Assembly (NCBI GenBank): GCA_013911545.1
Contig: JACETA010000033.1
Coordinates: 1-8,161 of the forward strand
Origin: Chloroflexota bacterium
GTDB lineage: Bacteria; Chloroflexota; Dehalococcoidia; Lucifugimonadales; Lucifugimonadaceae
Reading direction: 5' to 3'
Length of the DNA: 8,161 bases
Below the pieces are notes generated by a model. That model had not been told where the DNA came from and did not search any database. It saw nothing but the letters and a program-made list of their open reading frames with translations. The position numbers and the translations under genes were made by a program. Positions 1 to 6,393 of the stretch are shown here, in pieces (the stretch's first letter is position 1; each line of letters starts with the position of its first letter).

Positions 1-875
1 GGAACATGGTCGTCAATAAAAAAGCTATCATAACCAACGTCATTATAAATTTTCATTGCTTTGTGCATATCAACATAACCCGTATTTACAAATTCTTCAT
101 GAAATTTTGGAACTTGTCCTGAAACATTCCTAAAATGTACATAAAGAATTTTTTTTCTTTCACCAAAATATTTTATCATTTCATAGATGTCATCATTCAT
201 CTCTGAAAAAGTTCCTTGGCAAAATTCAATGCCATTGCTATCTGATGGGTATATTTCAATTAATCTTTTGTATGCATCGAAACTTCTCAAAAGTTGAGGA
301 ATCCCCCCTAAAGTTTCCACTGGAGGATCGCACGGATGTATTCCGAGCCTAATCCCTTCTTCTTCAGCAATTGGAGTAATAATATTTATCCAATACTCTA
401 AGTTATTCCACATTTCTTCTTCTGTATATTCTCTGTCGTGGGTTAATGGAAGGTCTTTAGCTATGTTGTAGTCAAAAGCTGTTGCTTCAGCATTGCCTCT
501 AATGTATTTTGGTTCAGTTCTCCATACTTGTGAAGGCATCCAATTGTAGCCAAATATTGGAATTCCGGCTCGAGCAATATTCCTTATTGTGTAAACCATA
601 TTCTCAATTTGTTCATCTCTTTTTGGCCCACCTAACATAATATGATCATAAAACTTTGTAGGCACATTTTCTAAAGCACTTAATTTCATTCCATAGCTTT
701 CAACATTCCTTCTGAGACTAACCAAATCTTTTAATTCCCATCTATCATTGTGATCTAATAAATGATTATCTTTATCACTATTTTGGTTGAGTAAAATATC
801 GGTTGCACCGTACTCCTTAGCAAATTTTAAAAATTCTGGTGATGGTTTGTGAAACTGTCCTAATCCACATCGCAT
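1..875 (-). CDS. uxuA: Mannonate dehydratase-like protein (UxuA family), 3' end cut by window edge
   Basis: The family (D-mannonate hydro-lyase, TIM-barrel metalloenzyme) converts D-mannonate to 2-keto-3-deoxy-D-gluconate in cytosolic hexuronate degradation. The frame opens at ATG 875 and stays open to position 1, showing 291 residues of a protein usually about 350-400 long, so the C-terminus is missing. Metal-ligand motifs of the family are in order: GIHPCDPP (His180), IEFCQGT (Cys219), YVHFRNV (His247) and a DDHVP segment (Asp289, His290). The start is supported by AGGAG four bases upstream. Two points differ from textbook UxuA: the N-terminus reads GLGQFHKPSPEF rather than the usual YGPNDPVSL type, and the usual Arg-Pro-Asp-His near the second His is Ile-Asp-Asp-His. 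It may therefore be a paralogue acting on another sugar acid. It lies 22 bp after rsmG and is probably cotranscribed. Family assignment is firm; exact substrate is not. Confidence 0.85.
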   Translation of the reverse strand, partial: MRCGLGQFHKPSPEFLKFAKEYGATDILLNQNSDKDNHLLDHNDRWELKDLVSLRRNVESYGMKLSALENVPTKFYDHIMLGGPKRDEQIENMVYTIRNIARAGIPIFGYNWMPSQVWRTEPKYIRGNAEATAFDYNIAKDLPLTHDREYTEEEMWNNLEYWINIITPIAEEEGIRLGIHPCDPPVETLGGIPQLLRSFDAYKRLIEIYPSDSNGIEFCQGTFSEMNDDIYEMIKYFGERKKILYVHFRNVSGQVPKFHEEFVNTGYVDMHKAMKIYNDVGYDSFFIDDHV

Positions 876-879
876 ATTA

Positions 880-886
880 CTCCTTT
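880..886 (-). promoter_or_regulatory. Shine-Dalgarno site of the uxuA-like gene
   Basis: On the minus strand AAAGGAG ends four bases before ATG 875. It is the clearest ribosome binding site in the window. It fixes the uxuA start and shows that this organism uses SD-led initiation for genes inside transcripts, in contrast to the operon-first genes fge and hflK. Confidence 0.7.
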
Positions 887-897
887 ACTGGTTTAAT

Positions 898-1575
898 TTA
901 TGATATACCCAAAGGATTTTTTTTAGGAATTCCTGTTTTTCTTGGATATAAATCAGGAGTTTTTTTGAATTTCTTGTAAATGACTATTGTCGATTTACTG
1001 CTAGTTGTAGAATAATTAATCATCTTTCCTCCTAAAACTTCAGCTGAATATTCTGAATTAATAATCTCATTAGAAATATTATTACCCTTAATGCAAATAG
1101 ATTTGCCAGATAATTTTAATAGTGGCAATGAAAATTCATTTAACGTAGAAATATTTGATACTGCCCTGGATAAGCAAATATCATAATTTTCACGATGATC
1201 ATCATGATGGGCAATTTCTTCAATTCTTGAACAAATTATTTTTAAATTTATTCCTAATTCGCTTATAACTTTTTCAATAAAATTACATTTTTTATGATTT
1301 GAATCAACAAGAGTTAAATTTGCATTAGTGTGCATTATTTTAAAAGGTATCCCTGGTATTCCTGCGCCAGTTCCTATATCAATAATCTTTGAAGAATCTT
1401 CTAAATTTATATTTGCATAATTTAAAGAATGGATACTTTCATAAATTAAGACCTTCTTAATTTCTTCAATATTATTTAACCCAGTTAAATTAAATTTTTT
1501 GTTTTCAGAATAAATCAAATTTGCAAATGCATTTGCTTTCTCAGACTGTTCTGAATTTAATAAATTTTCTAACAT
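898..1575 (-). CDS. rsmG: 16S rRNA (guanine-527-N7)-methyltransferase RsmG (GidB)
   Basis: Cytosolic SAM-dependent methyltransferase that makes m7G527 in 16S rRNA; loss gives low-level streptomycin resistance in many bacteria. At 225 aa it is full length for the family. Visible motifs: FNLTG at residues 28-32; the SAM-binding glycine loop DIGTGAGIPGIP at 66-77; the acidic strand LVDSNHKKC at 89-97; the family signature SRAVS at 136-140; and the C-terminal YPRKTGIPKKNPL block. The usual chromosome-partition or mnmG neighbours are absent: the gene starts 38 bp from a divergent fge and is followed after 22 bp by a uxuA-like gene. The ATG at 1575 is preceded only by a weak GGA. Identification is firm. 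Confidence 0.96.
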   Translation of the reverse strand: MLENLLNSEQSEKANAFANLIYSENKKFNLTGLNNIEEIKKVLIYESIHSLNYANINLEDSSKIIDIGTGAGIPGIPFKIMHTNANLTLVDSNHKKCNFIEKVISELGINLKIICSRIEEIAHHDDHRENYDICLSRAVSNISTLNEFSLPLLKLSGKSICIKGNNISNEIINSEYSAEVLGGKMINYSTTSSKSTIVIYKKFKKTPDLYPRKTGIPKKNPLGIS

Positions 1576-1593
1576 TTTTTTTCCATATAAATA

Positions 1594-1620
1594 ATTATAT
1601 AATTAAAACTATTATGTCAG
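1594..1620 (-). promoter_or_regulatory. Candidate promoter for rsmG (-uxuA)
   Basis: On the minus strand a perfect TATAAT occupies 1599-1594. A CTGACA (5 of 6 to TTGACA) lies at 1620-1615, with a rather short 15-bp spacer. Transcription would begin near 1587, leaving a leader of roughly 11 bases containing GGA before the rsmG ATG. The -35-like hexamer overlaps the start codon of the divergent fge gene. The background is very AT-rich, so a chance -10 match is possible. Confidence 0.45.
1598..1603 (+). promoter_or_regulatory. Candidate -10 box for fge, leaderless geometry
   Basis: A perfect TATAAT on the plus strand lies 10 bases before ATG 1614 and shares bases 1598-1599 with the minus-strand -10 of rsmG. 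With a normal 6-7 base offset, RNA would start within about 4 bases of the ATG. No Shine-Dalgarno sequence is present, so the mRNA would be leaderless or nearly so. The region 17 bp upstream has no convincing -35. Confidence 0.45.
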
Positions 1621-2543
1621 ATAGTTGTTGTTCCCCTAAAAGTGATAGAGAAAATCCAAAAAAAAATAATTTTATAAATAGATCATTTTCAAAAAATTTC
1701 AATGAAACAAATTTTGAAAATTTAGAAGGTGGTTGGTTTTTAATGGGCTCTGAGGAAAAGTATGTATTCCCAGGAGATGGCGAAGGCCCAGTTAGAAAGA
1801 TCTTTGTGGATAAATATTCAATTTCAAAATATTCAGTGACTGTGTCTGAGTTTAAGAGATTTATTGATGCTACAAATTATGTGACTGATGCGGAGCGATT
1901 TGGGTGGTCATTTGTCTTTTTTGACCAACTAAAAAATAATTCATTTACCGAATCGGTTCAGAATGCTCCTTGGTGGATAAAAGTTGAAAAGGCATGCTGG
2001 AATCTTCCAGATGGAGAAAATATTGATATTAATAAATATGCCGATCATCCAGTAACACATATTTCTTGGCAAGATGCACAAGAATATTGTAAATGGAGCG
2101 GAACCAGGTTACCAACAGAAGCAGAATGGGAGTTTGCTGCAAGAGGTGGCCTTGATCAAAAAAAATATCCATGGGGTGATGAATTGAATCTTGGCGGAGA
2201 AACCTTATGTAATATTTTTGATGGTGACTTTCCTGATAAAAATAATGCGCCGGAAAATATGCGATTTACAACTAATGTAGATATGTTCAAGCCTAATAAT
2301 TTTGGCCTTTATAATATGGTTGGTAACGTATGGGAATGGACACAAGATTGGTTTACGAGATTTCATAACCCAGAAATCAATGTCAATCCAACAGGCCCTG
2401 AAAAAGGTAATAATAAAGTCATTCGTGGTGGTTCTTTTTTATGTCATGATAGCTATTGTAATAGGTATAGAACATCATCTAGGACAAGTAACTCAATTGA
2501 TTCTTCAACTTCAAATATGGGTTTCAGAATAGTAAAAAATTGA
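1614..2543 (+). CDS. Formylglycine-generating enzyme (sulfatase-activating, SUMF1/FGE family)
   Basis: FGE oxidises the Cys of a CxPxR motif in sulfatases to formylglycine, using oxygen and copper. The 309-aa protein spans the FGE-sulfatase domain: GGWFLMGS (39-46), LPTEAEWEFAARGG (from 166), PWGDE (186-190), GNVWEW (237-242), and the C-terminal RGGSFLCHDSYCNRYR block. Active-site Cys277 and Cys282 match the CHxSYC pair of human SUMF1 (Cys336/Cys341) and the Streptomyces enzyme, so this is a true FGE rather than one of the many paralogues lacking these cysteines. There is no signal peptide, so it acts in the cytosol. The N-terminus carries a Cys-Cys-Ser-Pro motif (residues 5-8) of the kind I recall in other bacterial FGEs, then a low-complexity Lys/Asn linker. 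I chose ATG 1614; the frame extends up to an ATG at 1521 but that would overlap rsmG by 55 bp. No sulfatase gene is visible nearby. Confidence 0.95.
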   Translation: MSDSCCSPKSDRENPKKNNFINRSFSKNFNETNFENLEGGWFLMGSEEKYVFPGDGEGPVRKIFVDKYSISKYSVTVSEFKRFIDATNYVTDAERFGWSFVFFDQLKNNSFTESVQNAPWWIKVEKACWNLPDGENIDINKYADHPVTHISWQDAQEYCKWSGTRLPTEAEWEFAARGGLDQKKYPWGDELNLGGETLCNIFDGDFPDKNNAPENMRFTTNVDMFKPNNFGLYNMVGNVWEWTQDWFTRFHNPEINVNPTGPEKGNNKVIRGGSFLCHDSYCNRYRTSSRTSNSIDSSTSNMGFRIVKN

Positions 2544-3571
2544 TCAGATTTTTAACACTATTTTTTTTATTTCAGCTTACTTTATTTGGTTGCCAGAACA
2601 ACAACGATTCTCAGATAAACGATCTTGTAGAAAATAAAAATCATTTTAGTATTTTTAAATATGAAATTAATTCAATTAAAAATCTATTTCTAGAAAGATA
2701 TGGATTTATAGAAGCTGATAATGAAGTAAAAGAAATTAAAAAACTTTTAATAGATGAGCTTTACAACCAAGATATGGATTATATATTTAACATTATTTTC
2801 CCAACACCAGAATTTACTGTTGGCAATTCTCCTAAATTATTAGTTACATCCCCAAGAAATAAAATTGAGAGACAAAGTGAGTTACTTATAAACTCAAAAA
2901 TAGATTTAAACAGCATAGAAAAAATAGAAAAAAAAATAAAAGATGAAGAAAATTTATCTTCAGTTGTTATTGATATTGGTGGAATTGCTGCATATCCTGC
3001 GATTGTAAAAGAAAGCAATAATCCAAAAAAATTATTTTTAACTTTTGGTCATGAATGGCTACATCAATATTTAATATTTTATCCTCTCGGTAGGTCGTAT
3101 TTTTCAGATATAAAAATGAAAGAAATCAATGAAACGCTTGCTAATATTTTTTCAGAAAAATTACTGATTAGTTTGTGCCTTAAAGAATTTGAACTTAAGG
3201 AAGCAATTTGTTCTATTAAATATAAAGAAAAAAATGAATTTGATTATTCAAATTTTATGAAAAATTTAAGAGAAGATGTTGATAACTTTTTATTACAGAA
3301 AAAAATTTTAGCAGCTGAAGAATTAATGAAAAATGCAACCTTAGAATTAAATAATAATGGGTACAATATTAGAAAAATAAATCAAGCATGGTTTGCATTT
3401 AATGGTACTTATGCAGATTCCCCTTCATCAACATCAAATGTGGACGATGAATTATTAAAATTTATTGATAGCCAGCCAAGCCTTAAAGAAGCAATTGATA
3501 AACTTAGAAATATTAAATCACTAAAAGATTATTATAAATTGATAAAAGATAGTGCAGAAACTAAGAAATGA
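2540..3571 (+). CDS. Lipoprotein with HExxH...NExxA putative zinc metallopeptidase signature, function unknown
   Basis: I do not recognise a named gene. The 343-aa product begins with a type II signal peptide: short basic start, hydrophobic residues 4-16 and lipobox LFGC with the lipidated Cys at 18. It is probably anchored on the outer face of a membrane; residue +2 is Gln, not the Asp retention signal. Residues 171-175 are HEWLH and residues 197-201 are NETLA, 22 residues after the second His, matching the HExxH plus downstream Glu of gluzincin-type zinc peptidases. A conserved-looking segment WFAFNGTYADSP starts at 284. From memory, similar HEWxHxYL...PLG...NExxA modules occur in uncharacterised Chloroflexota proteins. 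The start is TTG at 2540, overlapping the fge stop (TTGA), so translation is likely coupled; no ATG start would include the signal peptide. Catalytic activity is inferred from the motif only. Confidence 0.85.
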   Translation: MIRFLTLFFLFQLTLFGCQNNNDSQINDLVENKNHFSIFKYEINSIKNLFLERYGFIEADNEVKEIKKLLIDELYNQDMDYIFNIIFPTPEFTVGNSPKLLVTSPRNKIERQSELLINSKIDLNSIEKIEKKIKDEENLSSVVIDIGGIAAYPAIVKESNNPKKLFLTFGHEWLHQYLIFYPLGRSYFSDIKMKEINETLANIFSEKLLISLCLKEFELKEAICSIKYKEKNEFDYSNFMKNLREDVDNFLLQKKILAAEELMKNATLELNNNGYNIRKINQAWFAFNGTYADSPSSTSNVDDELLKFIDSQPSLKEAIDKLRNIKSLKDYYKLIKDSAETKK

Positions 3572-3572
3572 A

Positions 3573-3581
3573 TGATATAAT
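3573..3581 (+). promoter_or_regulatory. Extended -10 promoter of hflK-hflC
   Basis: TG, one base, then a perfect TATAAT (3576-3581) forms an extended -10 in the 19-bp gap after the lipoprotein gene. The -35 position is weak (3 of 6). The box ends 9 bases before ATG 3591, so transcription should begin about 3 bases before the start codon. There is no Shine-Dalgarno sequence before 3591, again pointing to a leaderless message. If initiation were slightly further in, the Met codon at 3603 could serve. Read-through from fge is also possible because no terminator is visible. Confidence 0.6.
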
Positions 3582-3590
3582 ATTTTAGTT

Positions 3591-4691
3591 ATGAAAACTT
3601 CGATGTCTAAATTAATTAATAATTTTGTTTACAGGCCTCCTTCTGGGGACAATAATAAAGATGAGCCTTCATTAGAAGAGCTTTTGGGAAAACTTAATAT
3701 TAAGATCCCTAAAATTCCAGGACTTGGTAGCGGATCACCATTTCTTGGGTTAATAATTATTCTTGTAATCGCAGTTTTATGGATTGCATCAGGGGTCTAC
3801 ACTGTTTCTCCAGATGAAAGGGCAGTTCTTAGAACTTTTGGTAAATATGTATCAACTACCGACCCTGGATTAAGATGGCATTGGCCCGGCCCGGTTGGGA
3901 ATACAGATATTGTTGCAGTAACCAAAACAAGAAGACTTGAACTTGGTTTTAGAGGACTTGAAGAACAAGCTGGAGTTGTTAAAACAGTTCCTGCCGAGGC
4001 GAATATGATTACTGGTGATGAAAACATCGTACAAGCCCAAGCTGTAATTCAATATAGAATTAGTGATCCAAAAGCATACCTTTTTTATGTAGATGATCCT
4101 GGAGAAAATGATAGAGGTATTGATGAGGGTCAGCCAGACGGGAAAACTTTAAGAGATATAGCTGAGACAACATTAAGGCAAATTGTTGGATCAAGGAATA
4201 TTGATGATATTTTAACAACAGAAAAAGAAGCTGTTCAACAAGAAGTATTAACACAAATGCGTGAATTAAATGAAACTTATGAAACTGGAATAGATGTGCA
4301 ACAGGTGTTATTGCAAAATGTTAACCCGCCTTCTGAAGTACAAGATGCTTTCGAAGATGTTGTTCGAGCAAGAGAAGATAGAGATAGAATTATTAACTTA
4401 GCTGAAGCATATCAGGCTGATCAATTACCTAGAGCTCAAGGTGAAGCAGCCAAAATTGTCGAAGCTGCAGAAGCATTTAAGGAAGGTAGATTGCAAATTG
4501 CAGCTGGTGAAGCCGATGGATTTGAAGAGTTGTTAAAAGCATATGAAAAATCTAAAGATATAACTAGAACTCGATTATACCTCGATGCCATGAACGAAAT
4601 TTTACCTAAAGTTAAGAAATTCATAATCTCAGATACATCTTCTCCTTTACCATTACTTCAACTAGATAATAATAATTTGGGGGCTGACTAA
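3591..4691 (+). CDS. hflK: FtsH protease activity modulator HflK (SPFH/band 7)
   Basis: HflK pairs with HflC to form a large membrane assembly that surrounds FtsH and limits its access to membrane substrates. The 366-aa protein has a cytoplasmic N-terminal tail (1-50) with a Pro/Gly-rich stretch, one transmembrane helix at about 51-69, then the band-7 domain starting YTVSPDERAVLRTFGKY. Further family marks are GLRWHWPGP, NMITGDEN, VIQYRISDP, LRDIAETTLRQIVG and LQNVNPP, then a long Glu/Ala/Arg-rich helix region containing RAREDRDRIINLAEAY and RAQGEAAKI. An acidic/Gly-rich insertion at about 168-186 (VDDP...PDGKT) sits where many HflKs go straight from NVRDP into the LR helix. The start is ATG 3591, with Met5 at 3603 as alternative. 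The stop codon abuts the hflC ATG. ftsH is not in the window. Confidence 0.95.
   Translation: MKTSMSKLINNFVYRPPSGDNNKDEPSLEELLGKLNIKIPKIPGLGSGSPFLGLIIILVIAVLWIASGVYTVSPDERAVLRTFGKYVSTTDPGLRWHWPGPVGNTDIVAVTKTRRLELGFRGLEEQAGVVKTVPAEANMITGDENIVQAQAVIQYRISDPKAYLFYVDDPGENDRGIDEGQPDGKTLRDIAETTLRQIVGSRNIDDILTTEKEAVQQEVLTQMRELNETYETGIDVQQVLLQNVNPPSEVQDAFEDVVRAREDRDRIINLAEAYQADQLPRAQGEAAKIVEAAEAFKEGRLQIAAGEADGFEELLKAYEKSKDITRTRLYLDAMNEILPKVKKFIISDTSSPLPLLQLDNNNLGAD
4679..4683 (+). promoter_or_regulatory. G-run ribosome binding site of hflC
   Basis: Five consecutive G residues end eight bases before ATG 4692, inside the last codons of hflK. GGGGG can pair with the CCUCC anti-SD using one G-U wobble. 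In such AT-rich sequence a G5 run is conspicuous and supports this start, along with the TAA-ATG junction. Confidence 0.5.
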
Positions 4692-5762
4692 ATGAGAAAG
4701 ACAATAATACCAATAGTTATAGTGGCAGTTTTATTATTTGTTGCATTACCTCAAGTCTTTTTTGTAATTGATGAAACAGAATTGGCAATTGTGACTCGAT
4801 TTGGAGCTTTTCAAAGAGAATATAAAGAGCCTGGACTTAAGATTAAAACCCCTATAGTAGATAATGTTACAAAGTTTGATAAGAGGTTATTAAGAATTGA
4901 TGCATCACCAACTAGCCTTTTGACTAAAGATAAAAAGAATCTAGTTATTGATGTTTTTGCTAGATATAAGATAGTAGATCCATTGTTATTTTTCCAAGCT
5001 ATTGGAAATGAACTTCAAGCTGAATCAAAATTAGGTGATATCGTGAACTCTAGGCTTAGAGATGAAGTCGCTCAAGATAACCAAGAAGAAATCATATCTG
5101 AAGTAAGAGAAGAGATAATGAGTAAAGTTACAAAAGCTAGTAATTATGTTGATATTAGTAGAAATGAAGCCCTAAACCTTGAAAATGGTTTAAACAATAA
5201 TTTGGTAGTTATTGATTTAGTGGCAAAAACTTTAGATGGGACATCTCGGCAAGCAACTCAGCAAGAATTAAATGAAGTTATCGCTAGTCCATCCCCGTCA
5301 TCTTTGTCTGAATTCGAAATAAGATATAAATTGCCTATCAAAGATGTCTTTGGGGCAGAAATTATTGATGTAAGAATTAAAAGAGCAGATTTTCCAGATT
5401 CCATTGAAAATTCTGTTTTCGCAAGGATGAAAGCTGAACGAGAAAGAATTGCTAGTGCATTTAGAGCAGAGGGTGCGCAAAGAGATGCCGAAATAAGAGC
5501 AAATGTAGACAGGCAGGTAACTGTATTGCTTCAAACTGCCCAAGGTACAGATAGGAAATTAAGAGGTGAGGCAGAGTCTGAATCAATAGAAATATTAGCT
5601 GAAGCTCTTAATAAAAATCCTGAATTGTATGCATTTCAAAGGTACTTACAAACTTATGTTTTAACTTTAACCTCGAATGATACTATTGTTCTTTCTTCTG
5701 ATAGTCCATTATTTAAATACCTGAAAGATCAAAATGAAAGAGACTTTTCTGAATTAGAATAG
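4692..5762 (+). CDS. hflC: FtsH protease activity modulator HflC (SPFH/band 7)
   Basis: Partner of HflK in the FtsH-regulating membrane complex. The 356-aa protein has an N-terminal signal-anchor helix (about 4-23) followed by the band-7 domain: VIDETELAIVTRFGAF, KEPGLKIKTP, LLRIDASPTSLLTKDKKNLV, VFARYKIVDPLLFF and LRDEVA. HflC-specific motifs continue with FGAEIIDVRIKRAD (from 220), SVFARMKAERERIASAFRAEG, RGEAESES and the C-terminal YAFQRYLQTY. About 67 residues (152-218) separate the helix after LRDEVA from FGAEIIDV, as long as or longer than the E. coli insertion and absent from short (about 285 aa) HflCs. The ATG follows the hflK TAA with no gap, so the pair is translated together. It converges on trpF with 4 bp between stop codons and no visible terminator. 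Confidence 0.95.
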   Translation: MRKTIIPIVIVAVLLFVALPQVFFVIDETELAIVTRFGAFQREYKEPGLKIKTPIVDNVTKFDKRLLRIDASPTSLLTKDKKNLVIDVFARYKIVDPLLFFQAIGNELQAESKLGDIVNSRLRDEVAQDNQEEIISEVREEIMSKVTKASNYVDISRNEALNLENGLNNNLVVIDLVAKTLDGTSRQATQQELNEVIASPSPSSLSEFEIRYKLPIKDVFGAEIIDVRIKRADFPDSIENSVFARMKAERERIASAFRAEGAQRDAEIRANVDRQVTVLLQTAQGTDRKLRGEAESESIEILAEALNKNPELYAFQRYLQTYVLTLTSNDTIVLSSDSPLFKYLKDQNERDFSELE

Positions 5763-5766
5763 ATTA

Positions 5767-6393
5767 TTAAGTTAAATTAGCTTTTACTAGAAAATCTTTA
5801 ATTTTAATTGGATCTTTTTCGCCTTGAGTTTCAACGCCAGAAGAAACATCTATTGCAAAAGGTTTAAAGTTTTTAATTAGATCAGAAATATTACTTGAAT
5901 TTAATCCACCAGAAGTAAATACATTTGTTGTCTTGATAATATTTTTTAATGAATTCCAGTCAAACTTTTCTCCTGTACCGCCTAACTTTCCTTCTTTGAA
6001 TGTATCAAGGATCACGTAATTATGAATCATTAAATAATCTTGTATTTTTTTTATTATTTCATCTTCTTTGTCTTCTGGCTTTATCCTAATTTGCTTAATT
6101 GAAGGTATAGAAGAATCCATATCCCCATCTCCACATAATTGAATCATATCCAATTTAGAATATTCAACAATTTTTTCAACTTCAGAAAATAACTCTTTAT
6201 CGAATAAGCCTACGCATTTAAAATTTTTATTTGGAAATGATTTTCGTAATTTGTTGACTATCAATAAAGAATCCTCAGCAGAAATTAATCTTTTTGAGCT
6301 CTTTATAAAATTAAAACCCAAATAATTAGCACCATTTTCAATGGATGCTTCTGCGGCTTCAATATTCTTTATTCCACAAATTTTTACTTGCAT
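5767..6393 (-). CDS. trpF: Phosphoribosylanthranilate isomerase TrpF
   Basis: Cytosolic TIM-barrel enzyme of tryptophan synthesis, converting N-(5'-phosphoribosyl)-anthranilate to the 1-deoxyribulose form by an Amadori rearrangement. At 208 aa it is a complete single-domain TrpF. The catalytic base and acid are visible: Cys6 in VKICGI and Asp130 in ILDTF. Also present are GFNFIKSSKR near residue 27, the phosphate-binding GGTG and GGLNSSNI segments, and AIDVSSGVE near the end. The ATG at 6393 lies inside the last codons of trpC (10-bp overlap) with no separate Shine-Dalgarno, so it is probably translated by coupling. It is the last gene of the visible trp block; trpB does not follow, since hflC converges 4 bp beyond. 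Confidence 0.96.
   Translation of the reverse strand: MQVKICGIKNIEAAEASIENGANYLGFNFIKSSKRLISAEDSLLIVNKLRKSFPNKNFKCVGLFDKELFSEVEKIVEYSKLDMIQLCGDGDMDSSIPSIKQIRIKPEDKEDEIIKKIQDYLMIHNYVILDTFKEGKLGGTGEKFDWNSLKNIIKTTNVFTSGGLNSSNISDLIKNFKPFAIDVSSGVETQGEKDPIKIKDFLVKANLT

Noticed and set aside
916..940. AGGAATTCCT palindrome flanked by T-runs near the rsmG 3' end, considered as a terminator
   Set aside because: The perfect palindrome has no loop, its arms are only 5 bp, and it lies inside conserved C-terminal rsmG codons. It is not a convincing stem-loop.
1521..1613. Upstream extension of the FGE reading frame to an ATG at 1521
   Set aside because: It would add 31 residues unlike any FGE N-terminus and overlap the divergent rsmG by 55 bp. 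The ATG at 1614 gives the MSDSCCSP start and fits the -10 box.
2302..2532. Second plus-strand frame inside the FGE gene
   Set aside because: It is a shifted reading of the conserved FGE C-terminal half with no start signal or domain.
3797..4624. Several short open frames on the minus strand opposite hflK
   Set aside because: They have no recognisable domains or ribosome sites and lie antisense to a strongly conserved gene; they are mirror frames.
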